DNA of 64,000 bases from an uncultured Paracoccaceae bacterium. GTDB taxonomy: Bacteria; Pseudomonadota; Alphaproteobacteria; Rhodobacterales; Rhodobacteraceae. The notes beneath the pieces were generated by a model. It ran no database searches and had not been told where the DNA came from. It saw only the letters and a program-made list of their open reading frames with translations. Positions 34,838-44,281 of this stretch are shown piece by piece. Made by a program: the position numbers and the translations under genes. Each line of letters starts with the position of its first letter. Position 1 is the stretch's first letter. The DNA lies in assembly GCA_947488605.1 (NCBI GenBank), contig CANKZJ010000004.1:310001-374000 (forward strand), written 5' to 3'.

Positions 34838-36202
34838 ATGATCAAACGTAGTAAATTGGCTCTTGTTGCACTTTGTGTATCACTCGTCGCGGCACCCGCA
34901 GCGAAAGCAGACACTCTCGCAGAAGCGCTGGCATCGGCCTACAATAACTCAGGCCTGCTCGAGCAAAATCGGGCGTTGTTGCGTGCTGCGGACGAAGGCG
35001 TAGCGCAATCTGTTGCGGCAACACTGCCCGTGATCAATTGGTCTTTGTCCGCCGACCGTACCCGCGTAGAATCTCCCATCACCGCGACATCGAATTCGGC
35101 TTTGGCGCGTATCAGCGCGGATCTGGTACTTTATAGTGGTGGCGCGAACCAATTCGCTATTGATGCACAAAAAGAGGTTGTCTTGGGAACCCGGCAAGCG
35201 CTGCGTGGTGTCGAACAAAATATCTTGCTGCGCGCAGTGCAGGCCTACGTGAACGTGCGAAGTACCCGCGAATTTGTGCAGCTGCGCCAAAACAACGTGC
35301 GTGTGCTGACACAGGAATTTCGTGCAGCGCAAGAGCGGTTTAACGTCGGCGAAGTGACGCGGACCGATATTGCACTGGCAGAGGCACGATTGGCCTCTGC
35401 AAGGAGCCTGCTTGCGGTAGCGCAAGGTGATCTTGCGCGTGCGGTTGAGGAATATGCGGTGGCCGTGGGTCGCACGCCTTCAGGTGCTGTAACAGTCAGC
35501 GCTGCGCCTGTTTCACGCAGCATGAGCGATGCCAAGGCCTTTGCCGTGCGCAATCACCCCAGCATCCTAGAGGCGCAGCATTCGGTTGCCGCCGCCGAGT
35601 TGAACATCCTGCGTGCCGAGGCTTCAGTGCAGCCGCGTGTTTCGCTCAACGGTTTTGTCAGCACCGATCAGGACTCTAACGAAACCGCGCAACTTGGTGT
35701 GACCATTGGTGGGCCGATCTACAATGGTGGGCTGATTTCAAGCCAAGTGCGCCAAACCCGCGCAAACCGCGATGCTGCCCGTTCAGGCCTCCATTTGACA
35801 ATGCTGGGGGTTGAGCAAGAGGTCGGAAATGCCTTCGCTTCTTTGCAGGCAGCGCAAGCGCTACGACAGTCATCTAGCCAGCAAATTAGTGCTGCACGCG
35901 CTGCGTTTGACGGCGTTCGCCAGGAAGCAGCATTGGGGTCGCGTACAACACTGGATGTCTTGAACGCTGAACAAGAGCTGCTGGATGCGCAGGCTAATCG
36001 CATTGCCGCACAGTCAGATGAAGCCGTTGCGTCTTATGCACTCTTATCGGCTATGGGCCTGCTCACCGCGGATCATTTGAATTTGCCGGTGCAGCAGTAT
36101 GATCCTGCCGCGTATTACAACCTTGTCCAAAACGCCCCTGTCGCGATTTCACGACAAGGTCAGGCGCTTGATCGTGTGCTTGAGGCGATTGGGAAAGAAT
36201 AG
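34838..36202 (+). CDS. TolC-family outer-membrane channel protein
   Basis: A 454-residue outer-membrane efflux protein. A signal peptide (MIKRSKLALVALCVSLVAAP, cut after AKA) is followed by two repeated coiled-coil halves. Typical TolC segments are DTLAEALASAYNNSGLLEQN at the mature N-terminus, RFNVGEVTRTDIALAEARLA in the first half and QEAALGSRTTLDVLNAEQEL in the second. It forms the outer channel for type I secretion or tripartite efflux. No inner-membrane partner is adjacent. It is 54 bases after the PCMT gene, in the same direction. Confidence 0.93.
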   Translation: MIKRSKLALVALCVSLVAAPAAKADTLAEALASAYNNSGLLEQNRALLRAADEGVAQSVAATLPVINWSLSADRTRVESPITATSNSALARISADLVLYSGGANQFAIDAQKEVVLGTRQALRGVEQNILLRAVQAYVNVRSTREFVQLRQNNVRVLTQEFRAAQERFNVGEVTRTDIALAEARLASARSLLAVAQGDLARAVEEYAVAVGRTPSGAVTVSAAPVSRSMSDAKAFAVRNHPSILEAQHSVAAAELNILRAEASVQPRVSLNGFVSTDQDSNETAQLGVTIGGPIYNGGLISSQVRQTRANRDAARSGLHLTMLGVEQEVGNAFASLQAAQALRQSSSQQISAARAAFDGVRQEAALGSRTTLDVLNAEQELLDAQANRIAAQSDEAVASYALLSAMGLLTADHLNLPVQQYDPAAYYNLVQNAPVAISRQGQALDRVLEAIGKE

Positions 36203-36287
36203 CCCTTTAAGATTGTCGAATGAACACGTCCCAGTTGTTTGAACGTCCAACATCCGGTAAGCTACTGGTTGTGGGTGCAAAATTGGG

Positions 36288-36986
36288 ATGAGCAGGATGT
36301 CCAAGACAGCACAACCAGATGAGATAGATGAGCTCGTGTCATCTGTCCGGGATTTTGTGTCGCACAAAGAGCCGCAACGCTCGCGTAAAGCCAAAACTAC
36401 CGACCGTCTTGTCCTGACGGCGGAGCAGCTTATCGTGGAAGAAGAGCCGGTTGAGGAACCAGTCTTTATTGAGGAAAGTGACCCAATAGAGCCTAGCAAT
36501 GTCTTGGTATTGGACACAAAAAAGAAGCCTGAACCGGTCAATTTAGAAGCGACGATTGCTGAACTGGAAGCGGCTGTCACAGCACAATCAGACGATTGGG
36601 AACCTGACGAAGGCGAGACTTTTGAACAATCAGCCTGGGCTGAAAGCGCGTTCCCATCATCCGATATCGATTCGCCGAAAGAGGTTGAAACTGCGGACGT
36701 TGAGCGGCAAGAACTCGCCGAAGCAACGATCGAAACTGATCTGGACGCAGATGAGCCTCCCACCGTTTTTCATTCTGAACCCGAAGCCGACCCTGAACCA
36801 GAGACACTGGCCGCTGCGGATATCCAAGAAAGCTTAGACGAAGAAGCGATCCGCGCGCTTGTGCTTGCTATCGTTCAAGACGAACTCGGCGGTGAACTTG
36901 GTGAGCGGATCACACGCAATGTGCGCAAACTTGTGCGGCGCGAGATTAACCGGGTGCTTGCCAGCCGAGAGATGGGTCTAAGTTAG
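36288..36986 (+). CDS. PopZ-like (DUF2497-like) acidic protein
   Basis: A 232-residue protein with three parts: a short conserved N-terminus ([17 protein letters not shown]), a long acidic, Glu/Pro/Asp-rich low-complexity middle, and a C-terminal helical region ([17 protein letters not shown] ... [20 protein letters not shown]). This is the architecture of PopZ, the polar organiser that forms condensates through its acidic linker and C-terminal oligomerisation helices. The gene order PCMT-TolC-PopZ-valS is common in alphaproteobacteria; here valS lies about 9 kb away. Similarity of the C-terminus to known PopZ is only moderate, so this is a synteny-supported call. An alternative start is three codons downstream. 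Confidence 0.6.
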   Translation: MSRMSKTAQPDEIDELVSSVRDFVSHKEPQRSRKAKTTDRLVLTAEQLIVEEEPVEEPVFIEESDPIEPSNVLVLDTKKKPEPVNLEATIAELEAAVTAQSDDWEPDEGETFEQSAWAESAFPSSDIDSPKEVETADVERQELAEATIETDLDADEPPTVFHSEPEADPEPETLAAADIQESLDEEAIRALVLAIVQDELGGELGERITRNVRKLVRREINRVLASREMGLS

Positions 36987-38428
36987 TCTGCCAACCGCAG
37001 CAGTTGGTCGATATCCATATGGCTCTCGAGGTGATCAGCCAGTGCATCTAAAGTGGTTTCGACGCCTGCGGCATAGTCATGCTGCGTGACGGTTTTGCCA
37101 AGATTGCGAAGAAATGCTGATCTAAAGGCGTCGGCGCTAAAGAGTCCGTGCAAATAACAGCCCATAACGCGCCCATCTGGTGAGGTCGCACCCTCACCAC
37201 GCCCGTCAAGTGACAACCAAGCCCTGTCGCAATCGGGCCCCTCGGTCTGTCCGATGTGAATCTCGTAGCCGGTGACCGCATCGTTTGTAGGGATATAAGT
37301 CGCGTTGGACAGCGCCAGTCGTTTTTGTGGCACCATGATAGTGCGTACATCTAGCAAGCCCAAACCGGCGACACGCGAAGGCGGGCCTTCTATGCCATCA
37401 TCATCAATGATCTCCGCGCCCAGCATCTGATAACCACCACAGATCCCCAAGACATGCCCGCCCCGCCGCAAATGCGCTTGCAGGTCGACGTCCCAACCCT
37501 GCGCCTTGAAGTGCGCAAGGTCTGCGATGGTAGATTTCGATCCCGGAATGATAATCAGGTCGGCATCGCCGGGCAGGGGGCGTCCGGCATCGATGATCTC
37601 GACGCTGACATCGGGCGTTGCGGTCAACGGATCAAGGTCGTCAAAATTCGCAATACGGTTCAGGCGGGGCACTGCGATTTTGATCGCACCGCCTTTACGA
37701 CTGGCAATGTCCATGACGTCTTCGGCCGGAAGTTTCCAAGCATCGGCAAACCACGGGATAATCCCAAGCGGCGCCCAGTTTGTGCGTGCGGCAATGATGT
37801 CCATACCGTCGGCAAAGAGCGTCGGATCACCGCGAAATTTGTTGATCGCAAACCCTTTGATCAAGCGCTCGTCCTCTGGCGGTAGCACGGCATGCGTACC
37901 AACAAGCTGTGCGATGACACCGCCCCGGTCGATATCACCGACCAAAATGACAGGCACATTGGCCGCGGCGGCAAAGCCCATGTTGGCTATATCACCCGCC
38001 CGAAGATTAACCTCTGCGGGGCTACCAGCGCCCTCGACAATCACCAGATCACGGTCCCTGCCGATGCGATCAAAGCTCTCCAACACTGGCGGCAACAGCT
38101 TAGCTTTTTGCTTGCCATAGTCGCGGGCCTTCATCGTGGCAAAGCGTTTGCCTTGCACGATCACTTGTGCGCCGATGTCTGTTTCTGGTTTCAGCAGCAC
38201 AGGGTTCATATCAACAACTGGGTCTAACCCACAGGCCAATGCCTGTAGCGCCTGCGCGCGGCCGATTTCCCCACCGTCTGTTGTGACGGCAGCATTATTC
38301 GACATGTTCTGTGGCTTGAATGGTGCAACCGAAAGGCCGCGTCTGACGCAAGCGCGCGCAATGCCTGCCACAAGCATCGATTTGCCCACGTTCGAGCCTG
38401 CGCCTTGGATCATGATGGCCTTGGTCAT
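36983..38428 (-). CDS. cobQ: Cobyric acid synthase
   Basis: A 481-residue glutamine-dependent amidotransferase. The N-terminal domain has [21 protein letters not shown] (ATP site) and [15 protein letters not shown]; the C-terminal class-I-like glutaminase domain has [10 protein letters not shown] with the nucleophilic Cys and a late His in [10 protein letters not shown]. It amidates four carboxyl groups of adenosylcobyrinic acid a,c-diamide in cobalamin synthesis. AAGGA lies before the start at 38428. No other cob genes are nearby and no cobalamin riboswitch was recognised upstream. It is convergent with the PopZ-like gene with a TTAG overlap. Confidence 0.96.
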   Translation of the reverse strand: MTKAIMIQGAGSNVGKSMLVAGIARACVRRGLSVAPFKPQNMSNNAAVTTDGGEIGRAQALQALACGLDPVVDMNPVLLKPETDIGAQVIVQGKRFATMKARDYGKQKAKLLPPVLESFDRIGRDRDLVIVEGAGSPAEVNLRAGDIANMGFAAAANVPVILVGDIDRGGVIAQLVGTHAVLPPEDERLIKGFAINKFRGDPTLFADGMDIIAARTNWAPLGIIPWFADAWKLPAEDVMDIASRKGGAIKIAVPRLNRIANFDDLDPLTATPDVSVEIIDAGRPLPGDADLIIIPGSKSTIADLAHFKAQGWDVDLQAHLRRGGHVLGICGGYQMLGAEIIDDDGIEGPPSRVAGLGLLDVRTIMVPQKRLALSNATYIPTNDAVTGYEIHIGQTEGPDCDRAWLSLDGRGEGATSPDGRVMGCYLHGLFSADAFRSAFLRNLGKTVTQHDYAAGVETTLDALADHLESHMDIDQLLRLAD

Positions 38429-38481
38429 TCCGCATCCTTTCAACTAGCTTGATAGGGGCGCAAGACGCGCGGGGAAAGACT

Positions 38482-39060
38482 ATGAACACACCGGCGCATC
38501 TTATTTTCGGTCTGGCTGCTTTTGGTAAAGTTGGACGACCGGCAATCACGGCTGCGGCTTTGGCGGGCGCATTGATCCCGGACCTGAGCCTTTATCTGCT
38601 TTCAGGATGGCATTTGTTGATCCTAGGCACATCGCCATCGGTTGTTTTTGGCGAACTCTATTTTTCCGACGCATGGCAAAGTATCTTTCGGATCGATAAC
38701 TCGATTATCTTATGGGGGATCGGATTTGCGATAGCGGCGATGTATAAAACCGCCATTGGTGTAGCACTATGTGGTGCCGCACTTATGCATCTTGGGCTGG
38801 ATTTTCTGTTTCATAATGACGATGGGCGTGCGCACTTCTGGCCGCTGACAAATTGGATTTTTCAAAGTCCGGTCAGCTATTGGGACCCTGATCACTATGG
38901 GACGATTGTTGGCGCGGCCGAGGTTACAGTCTCGATGCTGTGTTGCGGTATTCTTTGGGTGCGCTTCAAAGGCCCGTGGATGCGCGGATTGATTGTCGCC
39001 CTTGGTCTCGCGGAATTCGCGCCTTTTGTTCTCTTTGCATTCATGTTCGCAGGACCCTGA
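38482..39060 (+). CDS. Small membrane protein, DUF457/metal-dependent-hydrolase-like
   Basis: A 192-residue protein with four or five membrane segments. The early NTPAHLIFGLAAF and LAGALIPDLSLYL segments and a later ALMHLGLDFLFHNDD place His and Asp residues as in membrane-bound metal-dependent hydrolase-like (DUF457) proteins. It is divergent from cobQ. The start at 38482 lies after GGGGAAAG. Any link to cobalamin is unproven. A strong terminator follows at 39065-39093. Confidence 0.7.
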   Translation: MNTPAHLIFGLAAFGKVGRPAITAAALAGALIPDLSLYLLSGWHLLILGTSPSVVFGELYFSDAWQSIFRIDNSIILWGIGFAIAAMYKTAIGVALCGAALMHLGLDFLFHNDDGRAHFWPLTNWIFQSPVSYWDPDHYGTIVGAAEVTVSMLCCGILWVRFKGPWMRGLIVALGLAEFAPFVLFAFMFAGP

Positions 39061-39064
39061 AACG

Positions 39065-39093
39065 AAAAACGCGGCCCACCGGGCCGCGTTTTT
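39065..39093. terminator. Bidirectional intrinsic terminator
   Basis: A perfect 13-bp inverted repeat, AAAAACGCGGCCC (39065-39077) with its complement at 39081-39093, with a three-base loop and A/T tails on both sides. It lies between the convergent genes ending at 39060 and 39115 and can stop both transcripts. Confidence 0.92.
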
Positions 39094-39114
39094 AGCATAG
39101 CGTCGCGCTTTTAC

Positions 39115-39438
39115 TTAAGCAGCGCGCGCCTCTTGCTCTGCCGCATTGCGGCGTTCGCTTTCTTCGCGTGACAGTGCAACGGAAGTCCGCACACCCTTGC
39201 CCACAAACTCCATCAAGCCACCAACAACCCGTTCGTTCGGGTCGATACCAGCACAAGACAGAACTTCGCGGCCATCACGGGACCTTGCCCAACGTGCAAT
39301 CTGCTCTGGTCCGTTTCCGTATTTCTTGTCATCAGCAATCGCATCATCCAAGGCTGCCAATACGACAGCTGCGAAAAGCTTACGAGCACGGTTGCCTTGT
39401 TCATTGTTAAAGGCTGTACCGTCGACGAAATCTCTCAT
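39115..39438 (-). CDS. DUF6280-like conserved small protein
   Basis: A 107-residue hydrophilic protein, MRDFVDGTAFNNEQGNRARK at its N-terminus and ending in a charged helix (EESERRNAAEQEARAA). It resembles a short protein conserved in Rhodobacteraceae (DUF6280). The start at 39438 has AAGGA at good spacing; ATG at 39441 is adjacent and also possible, while the frame from 39564 is too long. No function is known. It is divergent from efp. Confidence 0.75.
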   Translation of the reverse strand: MRDFVDGTAFNNEQGNRARKLFAAVVLAALDDAIADDKKYGNGPEQIARWARSRDGREVLSCAGIDPNERVVGGLMEFVGKGVRTSVALSREESERRNAAEQEARAA

Positions 39439-39582
39439 CATGCTTCCTTCTTTTTGCTCTTGTAGTCCCCGCGTGCGGGCCTTTATGCCCGTTCTAACGC
39501 GATTCGGGGGCGCTCTTTTGGAATGGCAGCCATGCGTTTTGTGCATGGCTCTTCCGTCCGACATATCACTAGGCTGTTGATC

Positions 39583-39611
39583 TTGTCAGGCCCCCACCCG
39601 CCAGATATAGG
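39583..39611 (+). promoter_or_regulatory. Probable sigma-70 promoter of efp
   Basis: TTGTCA (39583-39588), a 17-base spacer and TATAGG (39606-39611) lie 51 bases before the efp start. Both boxes are near consensus. Confidence 0.6.
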
Positions 39612-39662
39612 CTGCGGTCGAAACCATTCAACCTTTGTTAATAACCTAAGGCGCTTTGTCAC

Positions 39663-40226
39663 ATGCCCAAAATCAACGGTAACGAAATTCGTCCCGGCAA
39701 TACTCTGGAACATGAAGGCGGGCTTTGGGCCGCTGTCAAAGTGGATCACGTCAAGCCCGGCAAGGGCGGCGCGTTTGCACAGGTTGAACTTAAGAACCTG
39801 CGCGATGGCCGCAAACTGAACGAGCGCTTCCGGTCTGCCGATAAGGTCGAGCGTGTGCGCCTTGATCAAAAAGACCAGCAGTTTCTGTTCGAGGATGGCG
39901 ACATGCTGACCTTTATGGATAGCGAAACCTACGAGCAAATTGCGTTGCCTGCCGATATCCTTGGTGATCGCCGGCCATTCTTGCAGGACGGCATGACAGT
40001 CAAAATCGAATACTACGGTGAAGAAGCGCTAAACGTCAGCTTGCCGCAAAAGGTCACCTGCAAAGTAGTCGAGACCGAACCCGTTGTGAAAGGTCAGACC
40101 GCGGCAAACAGCTTTAAGCCTGCGACGCTCGACAATGGTGTGCGTGTCATGATCCCGCCGTTCGTGGGGCAGGACGAAGATATCGTCGTGAACACTGAAA
40201 CATTCGAGTACGCCGAACGCGCCTAA
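39663..40226 (+). CDS. efp: Translation elongation factor P
   Basis: A 187-residue factor that helps ribosomes pass proline runs. The N-terminal KOW-like domain carries the loop [10 protein letters not shown] with Lys at position 34, the residue lysylated by EpmA in many bacteria. The middle and C-terminal OB domains are complete ([23 protein letters not shown]). Length is usual. It is convergent with ygfZ and shares CTAA as stop overlap. Confidence 0.96.
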   Translation: MPKINGNEIRPGNTLEHEGGLWAAVKVDHVKPGKGGAFAQVELKNLRDGRKLNERFRSADKVERVRLDQKDQQFLFEDGDMLTFMDSETYEQIALPADILGDRRPFLQDGMTVKIEYYGEEALNVSLPQKVTCKVVETEPVVKGQTAANSFKPATLDNGVRVMIPPFVGQDEDIVVNTETFEYAERA

Positions 40227-40963
40227 GCGTCGTCTAATCTGGTCAATGTCGCGTCGCCTGCCTGCATCTCGCCTGTGGCGCGATCGAACCGTAAGAATGC
40301 GAGTGCCGTGTTTCCGGAAACCGTGTGTAGCGTGCCGACAGGTTTGCCGTTTGCTGTGATTGGGTCACCGGGAATTGCGTGTCCGTTGAGAGCCACTTTC
40401 GCCAAGCCTTTTTTCAGCACGGTCTTATGCTTCATCCGCGCGACGATCTCTTGGCCGACGAAGCATCCCTTTTTGAAGTCGACGCCGTTGATCGCTTCAA
40501 ACCCTGCCTCAAGAACGTAGGTGTCGTCGTTCAATTCAACACCCGTCTTAGGAATAACGTGGGCAACGCGGATGGCATCCCAATCCGTTTGATCGCTGAT
40601 ATCTGTTGGGCCGTAAGCGCGCCATCCCAGTGCGCTATGCCTTGGGTCGGGGAATGATCCGTCTGGCGCCTCTCCAGTGCCGCGCGATACGACTAGGTCA
40701 GTTTGTTCAATCGTGACCGCGGCCCTGAGGCGGTACATCATCAGGCGCTGTCCCAATAGTTGCGCATGCGACGTTGCCACATCGATCAGGAAGCGATCTG
40801 GCTCACCGATGACAAAGAAGTCTGCTATGAACTTGCCTTGTGGCGTCAATAGCGCCGTATAGATGATCCCGTCCCTGGCTTTTTCCACGTCATTTGTCAC
40901 CAAGCCTTGCAAGAACGACGTTCGGTCGTCGCCCGAGATGGCTATGACTGTCCGTTCAGGCAT
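40223..40963 (-). CDS. ygfZ: YgfZ/GcvT-domain folate-binding protein (Fe-S cluster maintenance)
   Basis: A 246-residue protein with the family signature [16 protein letters not shown], preceded by [16 protein letters not shown] near the N-terminus. YgfZ-like (IBA57) proteins bind folate and support maturation of some iron-sulfur enzymes. Starts at 40963 or 40966 overlap the upstream exporter gene by about ten bases; the frame from 41029 was rejected. It is translationally linked to the MsbA-like exporter. Confidence 0.88.
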   Translation of the reverse strand: MPERTVIAISGDDRTSFLQGLVTNDVEKARDGIIYTALLTPQGKFIADFFVIGEPDRFLIDVATSHAQLLGQRLMMYRLRAAVTIEQTDLVVSRGTGEAPDGSFPDPRHSALGWRAYGPTDISDQTDWDAIRVAHVIPKTGVELNDDTYVLEAGFEAINGVDFKKGCFVGQEIVARMKHKTVLKKGLAKVALNGHAIPGDPITANGKPVGTLHTVSGNTALAFLRFDRATGEMQAGDATLTRLDDA

Positions 40964-42749
40964 CATCTTGGCTTTCTGATTGAGAGAATTGCAGCCGGTG
41001 TAGGTCTGCATAAATTCCACCTTTCGCAATCAGCGTCTCGTGATCACCTTGGTCAACGACACGCCCTTGGTCCATCACGACAATGCTGTCGGCATTGCGA
41101 ATGGTTGAAAGGCGGTGCGCAATCACCAGCGTCGTGCGTCCCGACGAAAGCTTCTCAAGGGCGGCCTGTACGACGGCTTCAGATTTGGTATCAAGCGCGC
41201 TGGTCGCTTCATCCAGCAATAGGATCGGCGTGTTGCGCAATAGCGCGCGGGCGATTGCGACACGTTGGCGCTGCCCGCCGGATAGATTGGTGCCGCGCGG
41301 TCCTGCAGGGCTATCAAGCCCGTTTGGTAGGGAAGGTAGAAAGTCGCTGACGTATGCTGCGTCCAGGACGGATTTGAGATGCTCTTCGCTGACATCTTCG
41401 CGCCCAAGCAGAATGTTGTCGCGTAGCGTTTCATCAAATAGAGCGGAATCCTGCGTCACAACCGAGAATAACCCACGCAGATCAGTCAATTGATACGCGT
41501 CAATGGCTTTGTCGCCAACACTTACCCGTCCATGGCTTGGTTCTATTAAGCGCGTGAGAACATTGAAAACGGTGCTTTTGCCAGCGCCCGATGCGCCGAC
41601 CAAAGCCGTCGTCTTACCAGCCTCAGCCACAAAACTTGCCCCGCGCAAGACAGGCAAATCATCATAGTGAAGATGCACGTCATCCATTGCGATCCTAGGG
41701 GAGCCGGAGGGTAGTGGTTGAACAATCGTAGGCGATAGTATGGTCGGTTTGAGGTTAAAAATGTACTGGAGCCGCTCGACACTGGCCGCAGCCATTTGCC
41801 ATTGACCGCTCATCAACCCAAGCCTACGCAGAGGGTCAAATGCCAGCGACATGGCAGTAAAGAAAGCCATGAATTCCCCGTTGGTCTTTTCGCCGGAAAT
41901 AATTTCGGAACCGCCATAAATCATGACGCCCAAGAAGCCGATGCCGGTCATGATATCGATCAAGGCTGGAACCGCGGCCTGTCCAACTGACGTACGCACG
42001 CCAGCGTCAACGCCCTCGCCGATGAGCTGGTCGTAACGACCGGCTTGATAGGATTCCAATGCATTTAGTTTGATCGGGTTGATCCCATGAAACACCTCGT
42101 CCAAACGGGTCGAGATACGTCCGGCAATTTCGCGCGAATTGCGCGAACGGCGGCGGATGTAGGCTTGCACCATAAGTGATGGCAGGATCAGCAAAGGGAT
42201 GCCGACGACGGCAATTAATGTCCATGCCCAATCGATCCAGATCGCGACCGCAAGAAGCCCGACTAACGATACAAGATCGCGCGCAACTGCTGTCAGTAAA
42301 CTACTCCAAACGCCGTTGATGACACTGACATCACCTTGAACGCGTTCAATCAACTGGCCGGGCGGATGCACCTGAAAGAACCCGCTATCCAATTGCATCA
42401 GATGCCGTAGCAAATGCTTGCGCATTGCTGCCGCGGTAAGTTGCTTGATCAGTGACATCAAGATGCGTTGACCAGAGGACGTGATCGCGCGGACAAAGAA
42501 GATCCCCATGATCACGAAGCCCACGAAATAAAGGGCGTCAGTATCGCCAGCACCAAATACATCATCAAACATAGGCTGAATCATGCGGCTGATAAGCGCC
42601 AGCATCGATCCTTCGACCATCATCAAAGCGATAGCCGCAACGAGGAGCCACTTGCGATGGCGCAGGTAATCACGCCACAGCCACCAGAACAAAGTGAATG
42701 CAGATTGCTGTTGCGATTTATCAGAAGGTGCGACGGGCGGGGGCATCAA
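40956..42749 (-). CDS. ABC exporter, MsbA-like (membrane and ATPase domains fused)
   Basis: A 597-residue half-transporter. Six membrane segments lie in residues 1-320, followed by an ATPase with Walker A GASGAGKST, signature LSGGQRQRVAIARAL, Walker B ILLLDEATSALD and the H-loop in VIAHRLS. MsbA flips lipid A-core across the inner membrane; related exporters move lipids, drugs or peptides. Several Rhodobacteraceae carry this gene next to ygfZ. The exact cargo is not determined. The GT30 genes lie about 8 kb away and do not decide it. Confidence 0.85.
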   Translation of the reverse strand: MMPPPVAPSDKSQQQSAFTLFWWLWRDYLRHRKWLLVAAIALMMVEGSMLALISRMIQPMFDDVFGAGDTDALYFVGFVIMGIFFVRAITSSGQRILMSLIKQLTAAAMRKHLLRHLMQLDSGFFQVHPPGQLIERVQGDVSVINGVWSSLLTAVARDLVSLVGLLAVAIWIDWAWTLIAVVGIPLLILPSLMVQAYIRRRSRNSREIAGRISTRLDEVFHGINPIKLNALESYQAGRYDQLIGEGVDAGVRTSVGQAAVPALIDIMTGIGFLGVMIYGGSEIISGEKTNGEFMAFFTAMSLAFDPLRRLGLMSGQWQMAAASVERLQYIFNLKPTILSPTIVQPLPSGSPRIAMDDVHLHYDDLPVLRGASFVAEAGKTTALVGASGAGKSTVFNVLTRLIEPSHGRVSVGDKAIDAYQLTDLRGLFSVVTQDSALFDETLRDNILLGREDVSEEHLKSVLDAAYVSDFLPSLPNGLDSPAGPRGTNLSGGQRQRVAIARALLRNTPILLLDEATSALDTKSEAVVQAALEKLSSGRTTLVIAHRLSTIRNADSIVVMDQGRVVDQGDHETLIAKGGIYADLHRLQFSQSESQDDA

Positions 42750-42875
42750 TGGCCTTTTGGTTTGAGTGCTTGCAACGGTCTAATCGTAAATGGGGTTGCA
42801 GGGCAAGCTGGGCAAGGTTGACGCCACATTCGCCAACGTTAGTGTCCACCTAAAAGCACAGATGAAAGTTAATCC

Positions 42876-44054
42876 ATGTCATTGTCACAAGGTCGTGCCT
42901 ATTTGGCGATCCCCGGCCCCTCGGTCATGCCTGATGCCGTTTTGCAGGCGATGCACCGCGCATCACCCAATATCTACGAAGGCGAATTGCACGATCTAAC
43001 CCATAGCCTTGTGCCAGACCTCAAGCATGTTGCGATGACAGATGCGGACGTGGCGATCTATATCGGAAATGGTCATGCGGCTTGGGAAGCAGCCCTGTCG
43101 AACGTCCTGTCCAAAGGGGACACAGTTCTGGTGCTGGCAACCGGGCGGTTCTGCGTTGGCTGGGGCGAAATGGCCGCCGGTATGGGCGCTTTGGTTGAGA
43201 CGATAGACTATGGCGACGAAGCACCCATCGATCTGGCAGAGGTAGAAGAGGTGTTGGCAAATGACAAAGACGGGCGGATCAAGGCGATCCTTGCCGTCCA
43301 TGTCGATACCTCTACCAGCGTGAAAAACGACATCGCAGGATTGCGCGGTGTCATTGATCAGGTCGGACACCCTGCGTTACTTATGGCAGATTGCATCGCG
43401 TCCTTGGGGTGTGACCGTTTTGAGATGGACGCTTGGGGTGTCGATGTGATGGTGTCTGGCTGCCAAAAAGGGCTGATGACACCAGCGGGCGTTAGTTTTG
43501 TCTGGTTCAATGACAAAGCGAACGCAGCACGCGGCGATTGCGTTACCAGCTATTGGGATTGGCGCCCAAGAGTGTCACCGGAGATATATTTTCAGTATTT
43601 TGATGGTACCGCTCCGACCCACCACCTTTATGGGTTACGTACCGCGCTCGATATGATCAAAGCAGAAGGTCTCGATCACGTGTTCGCGCGGCATGAGAAA
43701 CTTGCGCAAGTCATCTGGGCCGCGTTTGAGCAATGGTCGACGCATGGCCCGATGCGGCTGAACATTGCTGACCCGGCCGCCCGCAGTCATGCGGTTACGT
43801 CGGTTGAGATCGGATCACCGAACGGAGACGCCTTGCGCAAATGGTGCGAGCATCAATGTGGCTTGACGCTTGGCATTGGTTTGGGGCGTTCGCCTGCGGA
43901 TGCTTACTTTCGCATCGGTCATATGGGCCACGTCAACGCGCATATGATCATGGGGGCGTTGGGGACGATTGATGCTGGGTTGAAAGCGCTCGACATACCG
44001 CATGGCAACGGCGCACTTTCAGCGGCGGCTTCCGCGCTTGCGATGCGTGCTTAG
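42876..44054 (+). CDS. Class V aminotransferase (serine/alanine-glyoxylate type)
   Basis: A 392-residue PLP enzyme. The N-terminal YLAIPGPSVMPDAVLQAM and the PLP-binding Lys in SGCQKGLMTPAG are typical of the alanine- or serine-glyoxylate aminotransferase group; the DCIASLGCDRFEMDAW segment carries the cofactor Asp. It transfers an amino group between an amino acid and a glyoxylate-like oxoacid. Its substrate in this organism is uncertain. It is convergent with a small membrane protein, sharing TTAG. Confidence 0.85.
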   Translation: MSLSQGRAYLAIPGPSVMPDAVLQAMHRASPNIYEGELHDLTHSLVPDLKHVAMTDADVAIYIGNGHAAWEAALSNVLSKGDTVLVLATGRFCVGWGEMAAGMGALVETIDYGDEAPIDLAEVEEVLANDKDGRIKAILAVHVDTSTSVKNDIAGLRGVIDQVGHPALLMADCIASLGCDRFEMDAWGVDVMVSGCQKGLMTPAGVSFVWFNDKANAARGDCVTSYWDWRPRVSPEIYFQYFDGTAPTHHLYGLRTALDMIKAEGLDHVFARHEKLAQVIWAAFEQWSTHGPMRLNIADPAARSHAVTSVEIGSPNGDALRKWCEHQCGLTLGIGLGRSPADAYFRIGHMGHVNAHMIMGALGTIDAGLKALDIPHGNGALSAAASALAMRA

Positions 44055-44233
44055 GTGGACGTGAAATTGCCGATCCAGCGAAAGAAGCGGTGCAAACCAT
44101 AAGCCGTTGCCACAACCCATAAGTAGCCAAATGCTGCGGCGATCACCCAAAAACCCATGAACAGGAACACCCAAAGTGTACCTAAGAACGCGTCTGTATA
44201 GTCTTCTACGGCTTGGATCGGCTGGTTCGACAT
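44051..44233 (-). CDS. 60-residue two-segment membrane protein
   Basis: A small protein with one long or two short hydrophobic segments (AFLGTLWVFLFMGFWVIAAA and FGYLWVVATAYGLHRFF). AAAGGGA lies at good distance before its ATG, which supports translation. Its stop overlaps that of the convergent aminotransferase gene by four bases. No family is recognised. Confidence 0.7.
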   Translation of the reverse strand: MSNQPIQAVEDYTDAFLGTLWVFLFMGFWVIAAAFGYLWVVATAYGLHRFFRWIGNFTST

Positions 44234-44281
44234 GCAGTCCCTTTCGGCATCTTGGAAATGATACTCAGGTCTGCGTAAAAA

